Shown one piece after another: positions 6,731 through 14,889 of a stretch of 21,558 nt of DNA. The notes under the pieces were generated by a model. It was not told the origin of the DNA, ran no database searches, and saw only the letters and a list, made by a program, of their open reading frames with translations. How positions within the stretch are numbered: the stretch's first letter is position 1; the number at the start of each line of letters is the position of its first letter. The DNA is from Planctomycetaceae bacterium UBA4732 (GTDB lineage Bacteria; Planctomycetota; Planctomycetia; Gemmatales; Gemmataceae), in the NCBI GenBank assembly GCA_002404095.1, contig DHJA01000139.1, positions 8,760-30,317 on the forward strand, in the 5' to 3' direction. The translations under genes and the position numbers were made by a program.

Positions 6731-8971
6731 ATGCTCCGATCCGTTCGCTTGTGGCCGGCGTCCTTTGCGGCTTTGCTGGCCGTCGCGCCTTTGTGCGCTC
6801 AGCAACCCCGCGAGTTGCCGCCCGTCCATGTTCCCGCCCACCCCGCCGACCGCCGTGAGTTGGATCACGTGGACGCGCTCAAGTTCTTCGGCCTTGGCGC
6901 CATCGCGGAACGGCACAATCGTCTCATTGAAGCCGTCCACGCCTACGAGGAAGCCGCCCGGCTCGACCCTGAAGCGGCGGCGCCGTTGCGGGCGTTGGCG
7001 CCGATTTACCTTGCTCTGGATCGCAGCGACGACGCCTTGGAGATGTGCCGTAAGGCGCTGGAATTGGACCATGACGATTATGACACGGGCTATTTCTATG
7101 GACGACAATTGCGAGCCGTCAACAAAGTGAAAGAGGCGATTACGGTACTGCGGCGGACGGCCGCGTTGCCCGGATTGAAGGAGCGGCCCGATGTACACCT
7201 GCAAGTCTGCCTCGAACTGGGGGCAGTGTGCGAGACGGCCGGCGATCTGAAGGGCGCCGAAAGCGCTTTCCGCGATGCGACGGCGGTATTTGATCGGCCC
7301 GAAGCCTTGGTTGAGCAGGGGCCGTATACCCGCGTGGAGATTGACGGCCAGGCCGCCGAAACCTACGAACGGTTGGGGCGCCTCTGTCTGCGCGCCGGCC
7401 GGACGGATCAGGCCGTCGCCGCGTTCCAGGAGGCGCAGAAGAAAGATCCCGCCCGTGCCGCGCGTCTTTCCTTTAACCTCGCCGAGGTTTATGCCGGCCA
7501 AAATAAAGCGCGTGAAGCCTTGGAGCGGTTGGAGGAATACCTGCAAACCCAGCCGCAGGGCGTCGAGGGTTACCAACTCAAGATTACGCTTCAGCAAAAA
7601 CTCGGCCGGGGCGCGGCCGTCGTGCCCGACCTGGAAACCGCCAGCGGGCACGATAAGCAGAACACCGCCCTGCAATTGCTCCTGGCCCGTGAGTACCACC
7701 GCGCCGGACGGAACACCGACGCCGAACGGGTCTACATCGATATGGCCAAGGAATCGCCCACGCCGGAAACTTACCGCGGCTTATTCGATCTCTATAAGGT
7801 GGACGCCCAAGGCGCCGCCCGAATCCTGGACGCCCTCGATAAGGCCGTGAGCGAAGCCGGCGACAAAGGCGACAAGCCCGACGAGGCGTCGGCCGCTTCC
7901 CGCGCGCGCGCCATGCTCCAGGTAGTGCGCGCCGACAACGAATTGGTCAAGAAGCTCCTGGTGGAAGCGAACCAACGGCTGCGGCTTCAGCGCGGTCTAG
8001 CGTTCAAGACGCGGCTATTGTTGGCCGCGCTGGCTGCGCGCACTCACCAACTCGGTGTGGCCGAAGACCTGTATCGCAGCTGTTTGGACGGCGCCGCCGG
8101 CGTGAATCGTGGCAACGAGCAGGAGGTTTATTTCGGCCTCTTGCGAGTGCTCATGCTGGGGCATAAATACGAAGAGGTCGTGACGGTCGCCACGCGCGGC
8201 CTGAGGAATGAAGCGACGCTACTGGCCCCGCTTTACGAAGAGTTGTCCCTCGCGCAGATGGCGCTGGGCCGCACGGCCGAGGCTCTTGAGGCGGCCGACG
8301 AGGTGGTGCGTAAAGCCGAGGACGCGGCCAGCCGAATGCACTACCGCCTGTTTCGGGCCGAGATGCTGTCGCAGGCAGGCAAGCACGCCGAAGCGGCGGC
8401 GGAATGCCTGTCGTTGCTAAAGGAGTATAATACCCCAGGTGATGTACGCGAAATCCGTATGGTATTGTCGATGGTGTATTCGACGGCGCACGACCACGCC
8501 AAGTCCGAGGAGCAGCTAAAAGCGGTCTTAGAGGCGGACCCCGACGACGCGACGGCCAACAATGACCTCGGCTATCAGTGGGCCGACCGGAACAAGGACC
8601 TGGACGAGGCGGAACGGATGATTCGCAAGGCGCTGGACCTCGATCACAAGCAGCGCACGACAGGCGACGCGCTGGTGTTGGACGGCGATCAGGACAACGC
8701 CTCCTATGTGGATAGTCTTGGGTGGGTTTTATTCCGTAAGGGCAAGCTGGCGGACGCGCGGCGCGAATTGGAGCGCGCCGTGTCGTTGCAAGACGGCTCG
8801 GAGTCGCCGGAAGTCTGGGACCATCTGGGCGACGTCTATTTCCGCTCCGAAATGCCCGCAAAAGCGGCCGAGGCGTGGCGCAAGGCGGTGAGCCTGTTCC
8901 AAACGACGCGGCGCCGGCCCGACGACCGGCTGCCCGAGATCCAAGAGAAACTCCGACTCGTGAAACCGTAA
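6731..8971 (+). CDS. Exported tetratricopeptide repeat protein
   Basis: About 746 residues. The N-terminus MLRSVRLWPASFAALLAVAP then LCAQQP is a Sec signal peptide with probable cleavage near residue 23, so the protein is exported. The frame is open upstream to 6584, but ATG 6731 is chosen because it starts the signal peptide and AGGGGA lies 8 nt before it. TPR-like helical pairs fill the protein; the clearest are around residues 53-135 (e.g. RLIEAVHAYEEAARLDPEA) and 615-725 (ANNDLGYQWADRNKDLDEAE, DSLGWVLFRKGKLADARREL, VWDHLGDVYFRSEMPAKAAE). Such proteins scaffold complexes in the periplasm or envelope; the partner is unknown. YebC follows 61 bp downstream on the same strand. Confidence 0.85.
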   Translation: MLRSVRLWPASFAALLAVAPLCAQQPRELPPVHVPAHPADRRELDHVDALKFFGLGAIAERHNRLIEAVHAYEEAARLDPEAAAPLRALAPIYLALDRSDDALEMCRKALELDHDDYDTGYFYGRQLRAVNKVKEAITVLRRTAALPGLKERPDVHLQVCLELGAVCETAGDLKGAESAFRDATAVFDRPEALVEQGPYTRVEIDGQAAETYERLGRLCLRAGRTDQAVAAFQEAQKKDPARAARLSFNLAEVYAGQNKAREALERLEEYLQTQPQGVEGYQLKITLQQKLGRGAAVVPDLETASGHDKQNTALQLLLAREYHRAGRNTDAERVYIDMAKESPTPETYRGLFDLYKVDAQGAARILDALDKAVSEAGDKGDKPDEASAASRARAMLQVVRADNELVKKLLVEANQRLRLQRGLAFKTRLLLAALAARTHQLGVAEDLYRSCLDGAAGVNRGNEQEVYFGLLRVLMLGHKYEEVVTVATRGLRNEATLLAPLYEELSLAQMALGRTAEALEAADEVVRKAEDAASRMHYRLFRAEMLSQAGKHAEAAAECLSLLKEYNTPGDVREIRMVLSMVYSTAHDHAKSEEQLKAVLEADPDDATANNDLGYQWADRNKDLDEAERMIRKALDLDHKQRTTGDALVLDGDQDNASYVDSLGWVLFRKGKLADARRELERAVSLQDGSESPEVWDHLGDVYFRSEMPAKAAEAWRKAVSLFQTTRRRPDDRLPEIQEKLRLVKP

Positions 8972-9032
8972 CCCCATCTTTGTACGAGCGCCAAACCGAC
9001 CCGGAGGCGCTCTCAGCCGTGAAGGAGACGCC

Positions 9033-9785
9033 ATGTCCGGCCATTCCCATTGGGCGACGATCAAGCACAAAAAGGGCGCCGTGGACGCCAAGCGCGGCGT
9101 ACACTGGAGCAAGCTCAGCCGCGCTATCATCATCGCCGCCCGCCACGGCGGCGGCGACCCGAACATGAACCTCAAACTTCGCTACGCCATCGGCAAGGCC
9201 CGCGAAGTGTCGATGCCCAAGGACAATATCGAGCGCGCCATCAAGCGCGGCACCGGCGAAGTCGAAGGCTTGACCTTCGATGAAATCACCTACGAGGGCT
9301 TCGGCCCCGGCGGCGCGGCCGTGCTGGTCGAAATCCTGACCGACAACCGCAATCGCACCAACGGCGAGATTCGCAAGCTCTTCGAGCGCGGCGGCGGCAA
9401 CATGGGCGGCGCCGGCTGCGTCGGCTACCTGTTTGAGCGCAAGGGACTGTTCCACATCCCGGCGGAAGGGATCGACGAAGATACGCTGCTCGCGACGGTG
9501 TTGGACGCTGGGGCCGACGACCTACGGCGACAGGGGCCGTCGTTCGAGATCGTGTGCGATCCGTTGGCGTTCAACAAGGTGCAAGAGGAGTTGCAGAAGG
9601 CCGGCCTGAACGTGACGAATTCCGAGTTGGCGCAGATACCCAAAACGCCGATGGACGTGGACGCGGAAACCGCGAAGCGCGTGGTGCGTCTGATGGAGAC
9701 GCTCGATGACCATGACGACGTGCAAAACGTCTACTCCAACATTAACATGACCGAGGAGATCATAGCGGAGTTGGAAAAGGAGTAG
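9033..9785 (+). CDS. yebC: YebC/PmpR/TACO1 family protein
   Basis: 250 residues, normal family length. The N-terminus MSGHSHWATIKHKKGAVDAKRG matches the family signature, followed by MPKDNIERAIKRGTGE (~residues 54-69), YEGFGPGGAAVLVEILTDNRNRT (~87-109), and the C-terminal VQNVYSNINMTEE. Members were long annotated as DNA-binding regulators; recent work on YebC/TACO1 relatives points to a translation factor acting at polyproline or other stalled ribosomes, so the transcriptional label should be treated with care. AAGGAG at 9022-9027 gives a strong start. It sits after the exported TPR gene and before a toxin-antitoxin pair, with no functional link evident. Confidence 0.95.
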   Translation: MSGHSHWATIKHKKGAVDAKRGVHWSKLSRAIIIAARHGGGDPNMNLKLRYAIGKAREVSMPKDNIERAIKRGTGEVEGLTFDEITYEGFGPGGAAVLVEILTDNRNRTNGEIRKLFERGGGNMGGAGCVGYLFERKGLFHIPAEGIDEDTLLATVLDAGADDLRRQGPSFEIVCDPLAFNKVQEELQKAGLNVTNSELAQIPKTPMDVDAETAKRVVRLMETLDDHDDVQNVYSNINMTEEIIAELEKE

Positions 9786-9862
9786 TTAAGACGGCCTATT
9801 CTGGTGTAAAATGACACTCGATATGCCAAACCAACTTTTATCTATAGACAACAGGAGTTGCC

Positions 9863-10105
9863 ATGACGCGTGTTCTGATTGATGCGAATCTGCCTCCCAA
9901 GCTCCTCCAAGTGACCGATGCAATGGAATTGTGCGACGGAACGGGGCGGGTGCTATGCCGAGTCTATCCGGTGATGGACTTGTCTGAGTATGAGCCATGG
10001 GAACCGCCGATCAGCGAAGAAGAGTTGCAAAGGCGGGAGCAATCGGACAAATGGTTTAGCACCGAAGAAGTGCTGGCTCACCTTAAGAGCCTGGAGGGGC
10101 AGTAA
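9863..10105 (+). CDS. Putative antitoxin of a type II toxin-antitoxin pair
   Basis: 80 residues. The N-terminal part (TRVLIDANLPPKLLQVTDAM, then ELCDGTGRVLCRVYPVMD) looks like a short beta/alpha unit, and the C-terminal part (SEEELQRREQSDKWFSTEEVLAHLKSLEGQ) is an acidic helix of the kind that wraps a RelE/ParE toxin. I recall close relatives as small planctomycete proteins paired with RelE-like genes. No obvious ribbon-helix-helix or HTH is visible, so the DNA-binding part is uncertain. AGGAG at 9853-9857 precedes the ATG by 5 nt. The stop overlaps the next start (TAATG), implying coupled translation. Confidence 0.7.
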   Translation: MTRVLIDANLPPKLLQVTDAMELCDGTGRVLCRVYPVMDLSEYEPWEPPISEEELQRREQSDKWFSTEEVLAHLKSLEGQ

Positions 10106-10374
10106 TGTTCAGGGTCCGCTGGGAAAAGTCGGCCCTGGATGAACTGACCTCCCTTTGGTTGAAATCCGAATCAGCGCTCAGGCATATGATTAACGCGGCG
10201 GTCAACCAGATTGAGCAGCTTTTGAGAACCAACCCGTTGCGACGGGGCGAGTCGCGGGGGGAAGGGCGGCGCATTCTCTTCGCCGCGCCGCTGGGAATTA
10301 CGTTCCGTGTGGAGAAGGACCGGCGAACCGTTTCTGTGTCGCGCGTCTGGCTTTACCGAGTGCGTGGAAAGTAA
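10105..10374 (+). CDS. RelE/ParE-superfamily toxin
   Basis: 89 residues with the compact order expected of the RelE/ParE fold: beta1 (MFRVRWEKSALDELTSLWL), two helices (LRHMINAAVNQIEQLLRTNP), then beta strands (RRILFAAPLGITFRVEKD, TVSVSRVWLYRV). The family includes ribosome-dependent mRNA endonucleases and gyrase inhibitors; which activity applies cannot be read here. Basic residues (RRGESRGEGRR) and the late Arg/Tyr in VWLYRVRGK may contribute to RNA binding or catalysis. It overlaps the antitoxin gene by 1 nt. It converges with the unknown gene ending at 10398. Confidence 0.75.
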   Translation: MFRVRWEKSALDELTSLWLKSESALRHMINAAVNQIEQLLRTNPLRRGESRGEGRRILFAAPLGITFRVEKDRRTVSVSRVWLYRVRGK

Positions 10375-10397
10375 GTAATACTTCCGCCGTGCATCTG

Positions 10398-11579
10398 TTA
10401 ACCCTTGCGCGCACCCAGCAATCCTGCCAAAAAATGCACCGCATCGCCCTGTTCGCGCGCCGCGTCGGCCAACGTGCGATAGTCGCCGACCTGCTGGCAC
10501 AATTCCGCTACGCCGGGGCACGTCAATTGCCGGCCGTCCGCGTTTACCAGATGCTTGCGGGCGACGGCCAGCGCGTCCGCCGGCCGTTTCAATCGCAACA
10601 AGAGGTTCACCAGCACTTCCGCCGAATACGAGCCGTTGCCGTCGGCCGCGCTCTTGTCGGCCTCCGCCCGGAAATACGCCAACCCTCCCTCAATGTCTTC
10701 CCCGGTCAGGATCGATAAATAGCGATCATACGCCTCGTACATATCCGCGAACGGCGGTTCGCTGCGGTGGCGAAAGCGTTCCGACAGCCGCCGGCCGTAA
10801 GTGCACAAGTCGCGGGCCAGGTACAACTCTTCGCACGGCTCCAGCAGGACGGCCATCTGCACAACCGAACTGAGGTGCGACGTGTCGATATGATAGCCAT
10901 CGTCCTCGAACAGCCAGTCGCGGCCGTCGATCAGCTTGAGTACACTGCCGCGGGCGCCTTCGGGCGCGGCGGCCTCAGCAGGCCGCTTGCCGTCGTGCCG
11001 CTCGATCTCCGCCGCCAGCCGCTCGCGCAACTCCGTATGAAGGGCGCGCACCAATCGCCGCAAACAGTATTGACGGTCTTCGGTCGAGTGCGGCAAATCC
11101 TGGCTGCCGATATTGGTAATCGCGCTGCAGATACCGAAGCGTTCGATGATCCAGTCAAAGCCCTTACGCGGATGAACGCCCTCGTAAAAGGCGATTTGCA
11201 CGAGCGGTTGGAGATCCTCGCCCTCGGCCGGCTTGTGCGCCTCCAGCGCCGCCTTCATCGGCTCGGTCTCGCCAATCATGCGGTAGTAGGCCCAGGCTTG
11301 CGGCATCTGGCCGTCCTGAAGGTACAACCCGCCAACTAAACGTCCCGCCTGACGAATGGCGTCCTCGTAAGGGGCGTGGACGGCAGGGGGCAGCTCCTTT
11401 GACGGCCCCGTCGGCACGGGCGAAACGCCGAGTTCGTGGCGCTTTTGCATGAGCATGGCGTAGAAAAGGGCGTGGTAGTCCTTCTGTTCACGGAGGCGGT
11501 CGCACAAGCGGCGGACGGCGGCTTCCGGCCCCTCGGCGGCGAGGGTATGTTCGAGTTCATCGAAGACGGCGGGGTCCAT
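10398..11579 (-). CDS. Conserved-looking protein of unknown function, divergent from a Ser/Thr kinase
   Basis: About 393 residues from ATG 11579, chosen because GAGAAGG lies just upstream and the sequence before it (Arg/Ser-rich, reaching 11837) overlaps the kinase start on the other strand. The protein is soluble and mostly helical: MDPAVFDELEHTLAAEGPEA, LCDRLREQKDYHALFYAMLM, QAWAYYRMIGETEPMKAALE, and later LVNLLLRLKRPADALAVARK. The pattern is that of a TPR-like or alpha-solenoid repeat without clean consensus. A central segment (PRKGFDWIIERFGICSAITN) seems distinctive. I know no function. The shared control region with the kinase suggests possible linkage, but this is positional inference only. 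Confidence 0.75.
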   Translation of the reverse strand: MDPAVFDELEHTLAAEGPEAAVRRLCDRLREQKDYHALFYAMLMQKRHELGVSPVPTGPSKELPPAVHAPYEDAIRQAGRLVGGLYLQDGQMPQAWAYYRMIGETEPMKAALEAHKPAEGEDLQPLVQIAFYEGVHPRKGFDWIIERFGICSAITNIGSQDLPHSTEDRQYCLRRLVRALHTELRERLAAEIERHDGKRPAEAAAPEGARGSVLKLIDGRDWLFEDDGYHIDTSHLSSVVQMAVLLEPCEELYLARDLCTYGRRLSERFRHRSEPPFADMYEAYDRYLSILTGEDIEGGLAYFRAEADKSAADGNGSYSAEVLVNLLLRLKRPADALAVARKHLVNADGRQLTCPGVAELCQQVGDYRTLADAAREQGDAVHFLAGLLGARKG

Positions 11580-11621
11580 GTTTCGGCCTTCTCGCGGCAG
11601 GTGGAGGGAGCGGGTTCGGTA

Positions 11622-11636
11622 GTGGTATCGTACCAC
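11622..11636. promoter_or_regulatory. Small palindrome in divergent spacer, possible operator
   Basis: GTGGTA-TCG-TACCAC is a perfect 6-bp inverted repeat with a 3-nt centre, between the divergent starts at 11579 (minus) and 11767 (plus). It is placed where a regulator could control the minus gene or both. It could be chance at this arm length. Confidence 0.3.
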
Positions 11637-11766
11637 GACGCACCGCCGGCGGCGAGCGGCAGTGGCCTGGACCGATTTTCGACTCGGGCGGTTGTAAACA
11701 TCGGCGGCCGGCCGTAAACTCGATGAAGGGCTTGAGGATTTCGCTCTTGCCTGGCCGGAGAACGTC

Positions 11767-14754
11767 ATGGCCGAGCCGTCTGACCCGAACACCTTGCCGC
11801 AACAGGAGCTAATGGAAGAGTCCCATCCAACGGACACATCGCCGTCCGCGGGGCCAAGCAGAACGATAGCACAGGTCGCGCCTTCATTGGCCGCGCTGGC
11901 GTCGGCTCCGTCTTGCCTCCAGGTTCCCGGCTACGAGGTTCTCGGCGAACTAGGTCGGGGCGGCATGGGCGTCGTATTCAAAGGACGCGACCTCGAACTC
12001 GGCCGCGACCTAGCAATCAAGGTTCTCCTGGAGACTCGCAAAAGCGATGAGGGAACGCTTCATCGTTTCCTGGAAGAAGCCCAGATCGGCGGACAACTCC
12101 AGCATCCAGGGGTCGTGCCGGTGTATGCGGTTGGTCGCTTGTCGGACGACCGACCTTATTTCACGATGAAACTGGTGGAAGGGCGGACGTTGTCGGCGCT
12201 CCTCAAAGATCGCAAGAGTCCGGCCGACGACCTGCCGCGCTTCCTTAAAATCTTCGAGCAGATGTGTCAGACGCTTGCCTACGTCCACGCGCGCGGCGTG
12301 ATCCACCGCGACCTGAAACCGCTGAACATCATGGTAGGAGCGTTCGGCGAGGTACAGGTGATGGATTGGGGACTCGCCAAGGTGGTTAAAGGTCGCGGCG
12401 TTCACACGATACGGTCGGAGGGATCCGATTCCGAGACGACGACAGGCTCGATACTCGGGACGCCGGCTTACATGGCGCCGGAGCAGGCATGTGGCGACGT
12501 GGAAGGACTGGACGAGCGTAGCGACGTGTTCGGCCTGGGCGCGATGCTCTGTGAAATCCTGACCGGCGCGCCGCCTTACCGGAGCCAGGAGAGGGGTGAG
12601 TTGCTGCGTCAAGCGGCGCGGGCGAACCTGGCGGACGCTTTTGGACGGTTGGAAACGTGCGGAGCGGATGTTGAGCTGGTGCGGCTGGCGAAGGCATGTT
12701 TGGCCCCGGAGCCGGTCGATCGGCCGCGCGACGGCGGCGCCGCGGCGGAGGCGATAGCGGGCTATCTGGCGGGAGTACAGGAGCGATTGCGGACGGCGGA
12801 GGTGGAAAGAGCCGCGGCGCAGGCTCGGGCGAAGGAAGAGCGCAAGCGGCGACGATTGACCGTTGCTCTGGCGGCGACCGTACTTTGTGCTGCTGCAGGC
12901 GTTGGGGCGGGGGCGCTATGGTATCAGGAGGACCGAGCCGCCCGCGCGACGGAACACGCCCGCCGCGTTGCGGAAACGGAGCGCGACGTGACGGCGGCGT
13001 TGGACGAAGCGGCGACGCTTGGCGGTCAGGCGCGGAAGTTGACGGACGACCCGGCAAAGTGGGAGGCGGTGTTGGGCGAGGCGCTGTCGGCCGTCAAACG
13101 GGCCGAAGGCGTACTCAACGGCGGCGTGGGCACGGAGGAACTGCGCGGGCGTGTCGGTGCGGTGCGCGAAGATTTGGAGGCCGCCGATAAGGACCGCCGT
13201 ATGATCGCCCACTTGGAGGAAGCCCGCATCCAACAAGCGGAAGCCGGCAAGGACGGCTTTGACAACGCGGGGTCGGCTGCCTTGTATGCGTCGGCGTTCG
13301 AGCAGGATATGGGTCTCGCCGTACTGGCGCCGGAAGCGGCGGCCGACCGGATCAACCGGCGCGTTATTCGGAAGGAACTCCTGGCCGCCTTGGCGGACTG
13401 GGCCAACGTCACGCCGAACCAAGAGGAAGAGCAGCGGGTTCGCGTCCTTTTGCAAGCGGCCGATCCCGACCCCGCTTCGTTTCAGAATCGCCTAAACACG
13501 CTCACAACCAAAAAGGATACGGAGGGTCTGCGACAGCTAGCTTTCCGTTTAGAAACCCTGAATCAGCCGGCGGCGAGGCTGGCAGATTTGGGCCGGCTAT
13601 TGAGGCCGGCGGATGGAGTGAGGTTTTTGCGGGCGGCGAATGAGCGCCATCCCAGCGATTTCTGGATCGCCTTCCAGCTCGCGTACTCTCTTGAGAGAAT
13701 CAAGCACCCTCTCGCGGCAGACGAAGCCATTCGTTACTACACCGTCGCCCACGCCTTGCGCCCCGGCGCCGTCGTCGTGCATAACAACCTCGGCATTGCC
13801 TTTCACGGCAAAGGCCGCTTGGATGAGGCGATCGCCGAGTTTCGCAAAGCTCTCGAACTAAAGCCCGATTACGCTTTGGCCCATTACAACCTCGGTATTG
13901 TCCTTCATGAAAAAGACCGTTTGGACGACGCGATCATCGAGTACCGCGAAGCTCTCAAACTGGATCCCGATTACGCCTTCGCCCATCACAACCTCGGCGA
14001 CGTTCTTCGCGACAAACGCCGGTGGGACGAAGCGATCGCCGAGTACCGTAAAGCCGTCGAATTGAAACCTGACTACGCTTTGGCCTTCTCCAGTCTCGGC
14101 TATGTTTTAAGGATACAAGGCCGCTTCTCCGAATCGTTGGACGCCTACCGGCGCGCCCACGAGTTGGGAAGCAAGGACCCCAACTGGCACAACCCCTCGG
14201 CCGATTGGGTGCGCACCGCGGAAGACTGGGTGCGGCGTGACGCCCTCCTGCACGCATTGCTCAGGGAGGAGGCGGAGCCGTCATCCCCGGCCGTCGGTCT
14301 CGAGTTCGCGAAGGTTTGCTTTTGCAAGCACCGGTATAGGGATTCGGTGCGATTTTTCAGCAACTCCTTCGCCGCGGACCGCGCCTCAGCGGATAACCTG
14401 ACCAACGGCAATCGCTATAACGCCGCCTGCGCCGCCGTCCTCGCTGCCAGCGGCCAGGGGGACGACGCCAAGACGCTCGACGACAAAGGGCGGGCGCGTT
14501 TAAGGAAGCAAGCCGCCGAGTGGCTGCGGGCCGATTTGAGGCTGTGGACAAAAAAGATCGCAATCGAACCGAAAGGGCGAGAGGTCACGCGCCGGACGCT
14601 GCGGCACTGGCAAGAGGATTCCTACCTCGCCGGCGTGCGCGACCAGAACGCCCTCGCAAACCTTACACCCGGTGAACAGGAAGCCTGGCGCAAGCTCTGG
14701 GCCGAAGTGAACGTCCTGCTGAAGAAGACCGAGGCGGGCTTGCCCCCGAAATGA
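11767..14754 (+). CDS. Transmembrane Ser/Thr protein kinase with C-terminal TPRs
   Basis: 995 residues. The N-terminal kinase domain (~56-335) has a glycine loop LGRGGMG (62-68), ATP lysine K85 in LAIKV, alpha-C glutamate E104, catalytic loop HRDLKPLN (D182, K184, N187), metal motif DWG (D200) instead of DFG, and activation segment GTPAYMAPEQ (231-240). All catalytic residues are present, so it should be active. A basic helical linker (AQARAKEERKRRR) leads to one membrane helix (~364-386), then a long helical region and about four TPRs (~655-810; e.g. NNLGIAFHGKGRLDEAIAEF). Kinase inside and TPRs outside the cytoplasmic membrane is the inferred topology. The N-terminal ~50 residues are Ser/Pro-rich and disordered. 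GGAG at 11757-11760 precedes ATG by 6 nt. DWG and TPR tails are common in planctomycete kinases. Confidence 0.93.
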   Translation: MAEPSDPNTLPQQELMEESHPTDTSPSAGPSRTIAQVAPSLAALASAPSCLQVPGYEVLGELGRGGMGVVFKGRDLELGRDLAIKVLLETRKSDEGTLHRFLEEAQIGGQLQHPGVVPVYAVGRLSDDRPYFTMKLVEGRTLSALLKDRKSPADDLPRFLKIFEQMCQTLAYVHARGVIHRDLKPLNIMVGAFGEVQVMDWGLAKVVKGRGVHTIRSEGSDSETTTGSILGTPAYMAPEQACGDVEGLDERSDVFGLGAMLCEILTGAPPYRSQERGELLRQAARANLADAFGRLETCGADVELVRLAKACLAPEPVDRPRDGGAAAEAIAGYLAGVQERLRTAEVERAAAQARAKEERKRRRLTVALAATVLCAAAGVGAGALWYQEDRAARATEHARRVAETERDVTAALDEAATLGGQARKLTDDPAKWEAVLGEALSAVKRAEGVLNGGVGTEELRGRVGAVREDLEAADKDRRMIAHLEEARIQQAEAGKDGFDNAGSAALYASAFEQDMGLAVLAPEAAADRINRRVIRKELLAALADWANVTPNQEEEQRVRVLLQAADPDPASFQNRLNTLTTKKDTEGLRQLAFRLETLNQPAARLADLGRLLRPADGVRFLRAANERHPSDFWIAFQLAYSLERIKHPLAADEAIRYYTVAHALRPGAVVVHNNLGIAFHGKGRLDEAIAEFRKALELKPDYALAHYNLGIVLHEKDRLDDAIIEYREALKLDPDYAFAHHNLGDVLRDKRRWDEAIAEYRKAVELKPDYALAFSSLGYVLRIQGRFSESLDAYRRAHELGSKDPNWHNPSADWVRTAEDWVRRDALLHALLREEAEPSSPAVGLEFAKVCFCKHRYRDSVRFFSNSFAADRASADNLTNGNRYNAACAAVLAASGQGDDAKTLDDKGRARLRKQAAEWLRADLRLWTKKIAIEPKGREVTRRTLRHWQEDSYLAGVRDQNALANLTPGEQEAWRKLWAEVNVLLKKTEAGLPPK

Positions 14755-14810
14755 GGATCGCCTAATGGGCGCGCCAATGTTGAGTTCATCATGGAGAATG
14801 CCAAGGCGAG

Positions 14811-14831
14811 CGGCGGGCTTTACGCCCGCCG
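14811..14831. terminator. Hairpin between convergent kinase and S8 protease genes
   Basis: CGGCGGGC (14811-14818) and GCCCGCCG (14824-14831) form a perfect 8-bp GC stem with loop TTTAC. It lies in the 135-bp spacer between two convergent stop codons, so it could end transcription from both sides, although neither side has a T-run. The same hairpin motif may be a dispersed repeat in this genome. Confidence 0.45.
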
Positions 14832-14889
14832 TCCGGCCTGCCAGGATAAACCCGGCGGCTCGCCTGGCGATTTTCCAAAGCTGGAGTCA

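Noticed and set aside
8151..9455. 434-residue minus-strand ORF
   Set aside because: It lies antisense to two confident genes (exported TPR protein and yebC) and becomes Arg/Pro-rich in the second half; a GC-driven shadow.
11580..11837. 86-codon N-terminal extension of the unknown minus-strand protein
   Set aside because: It is Arg/Ser-rich, overlaps the kinase start on the other strand, and ATG 11579 has a good ribosome site.
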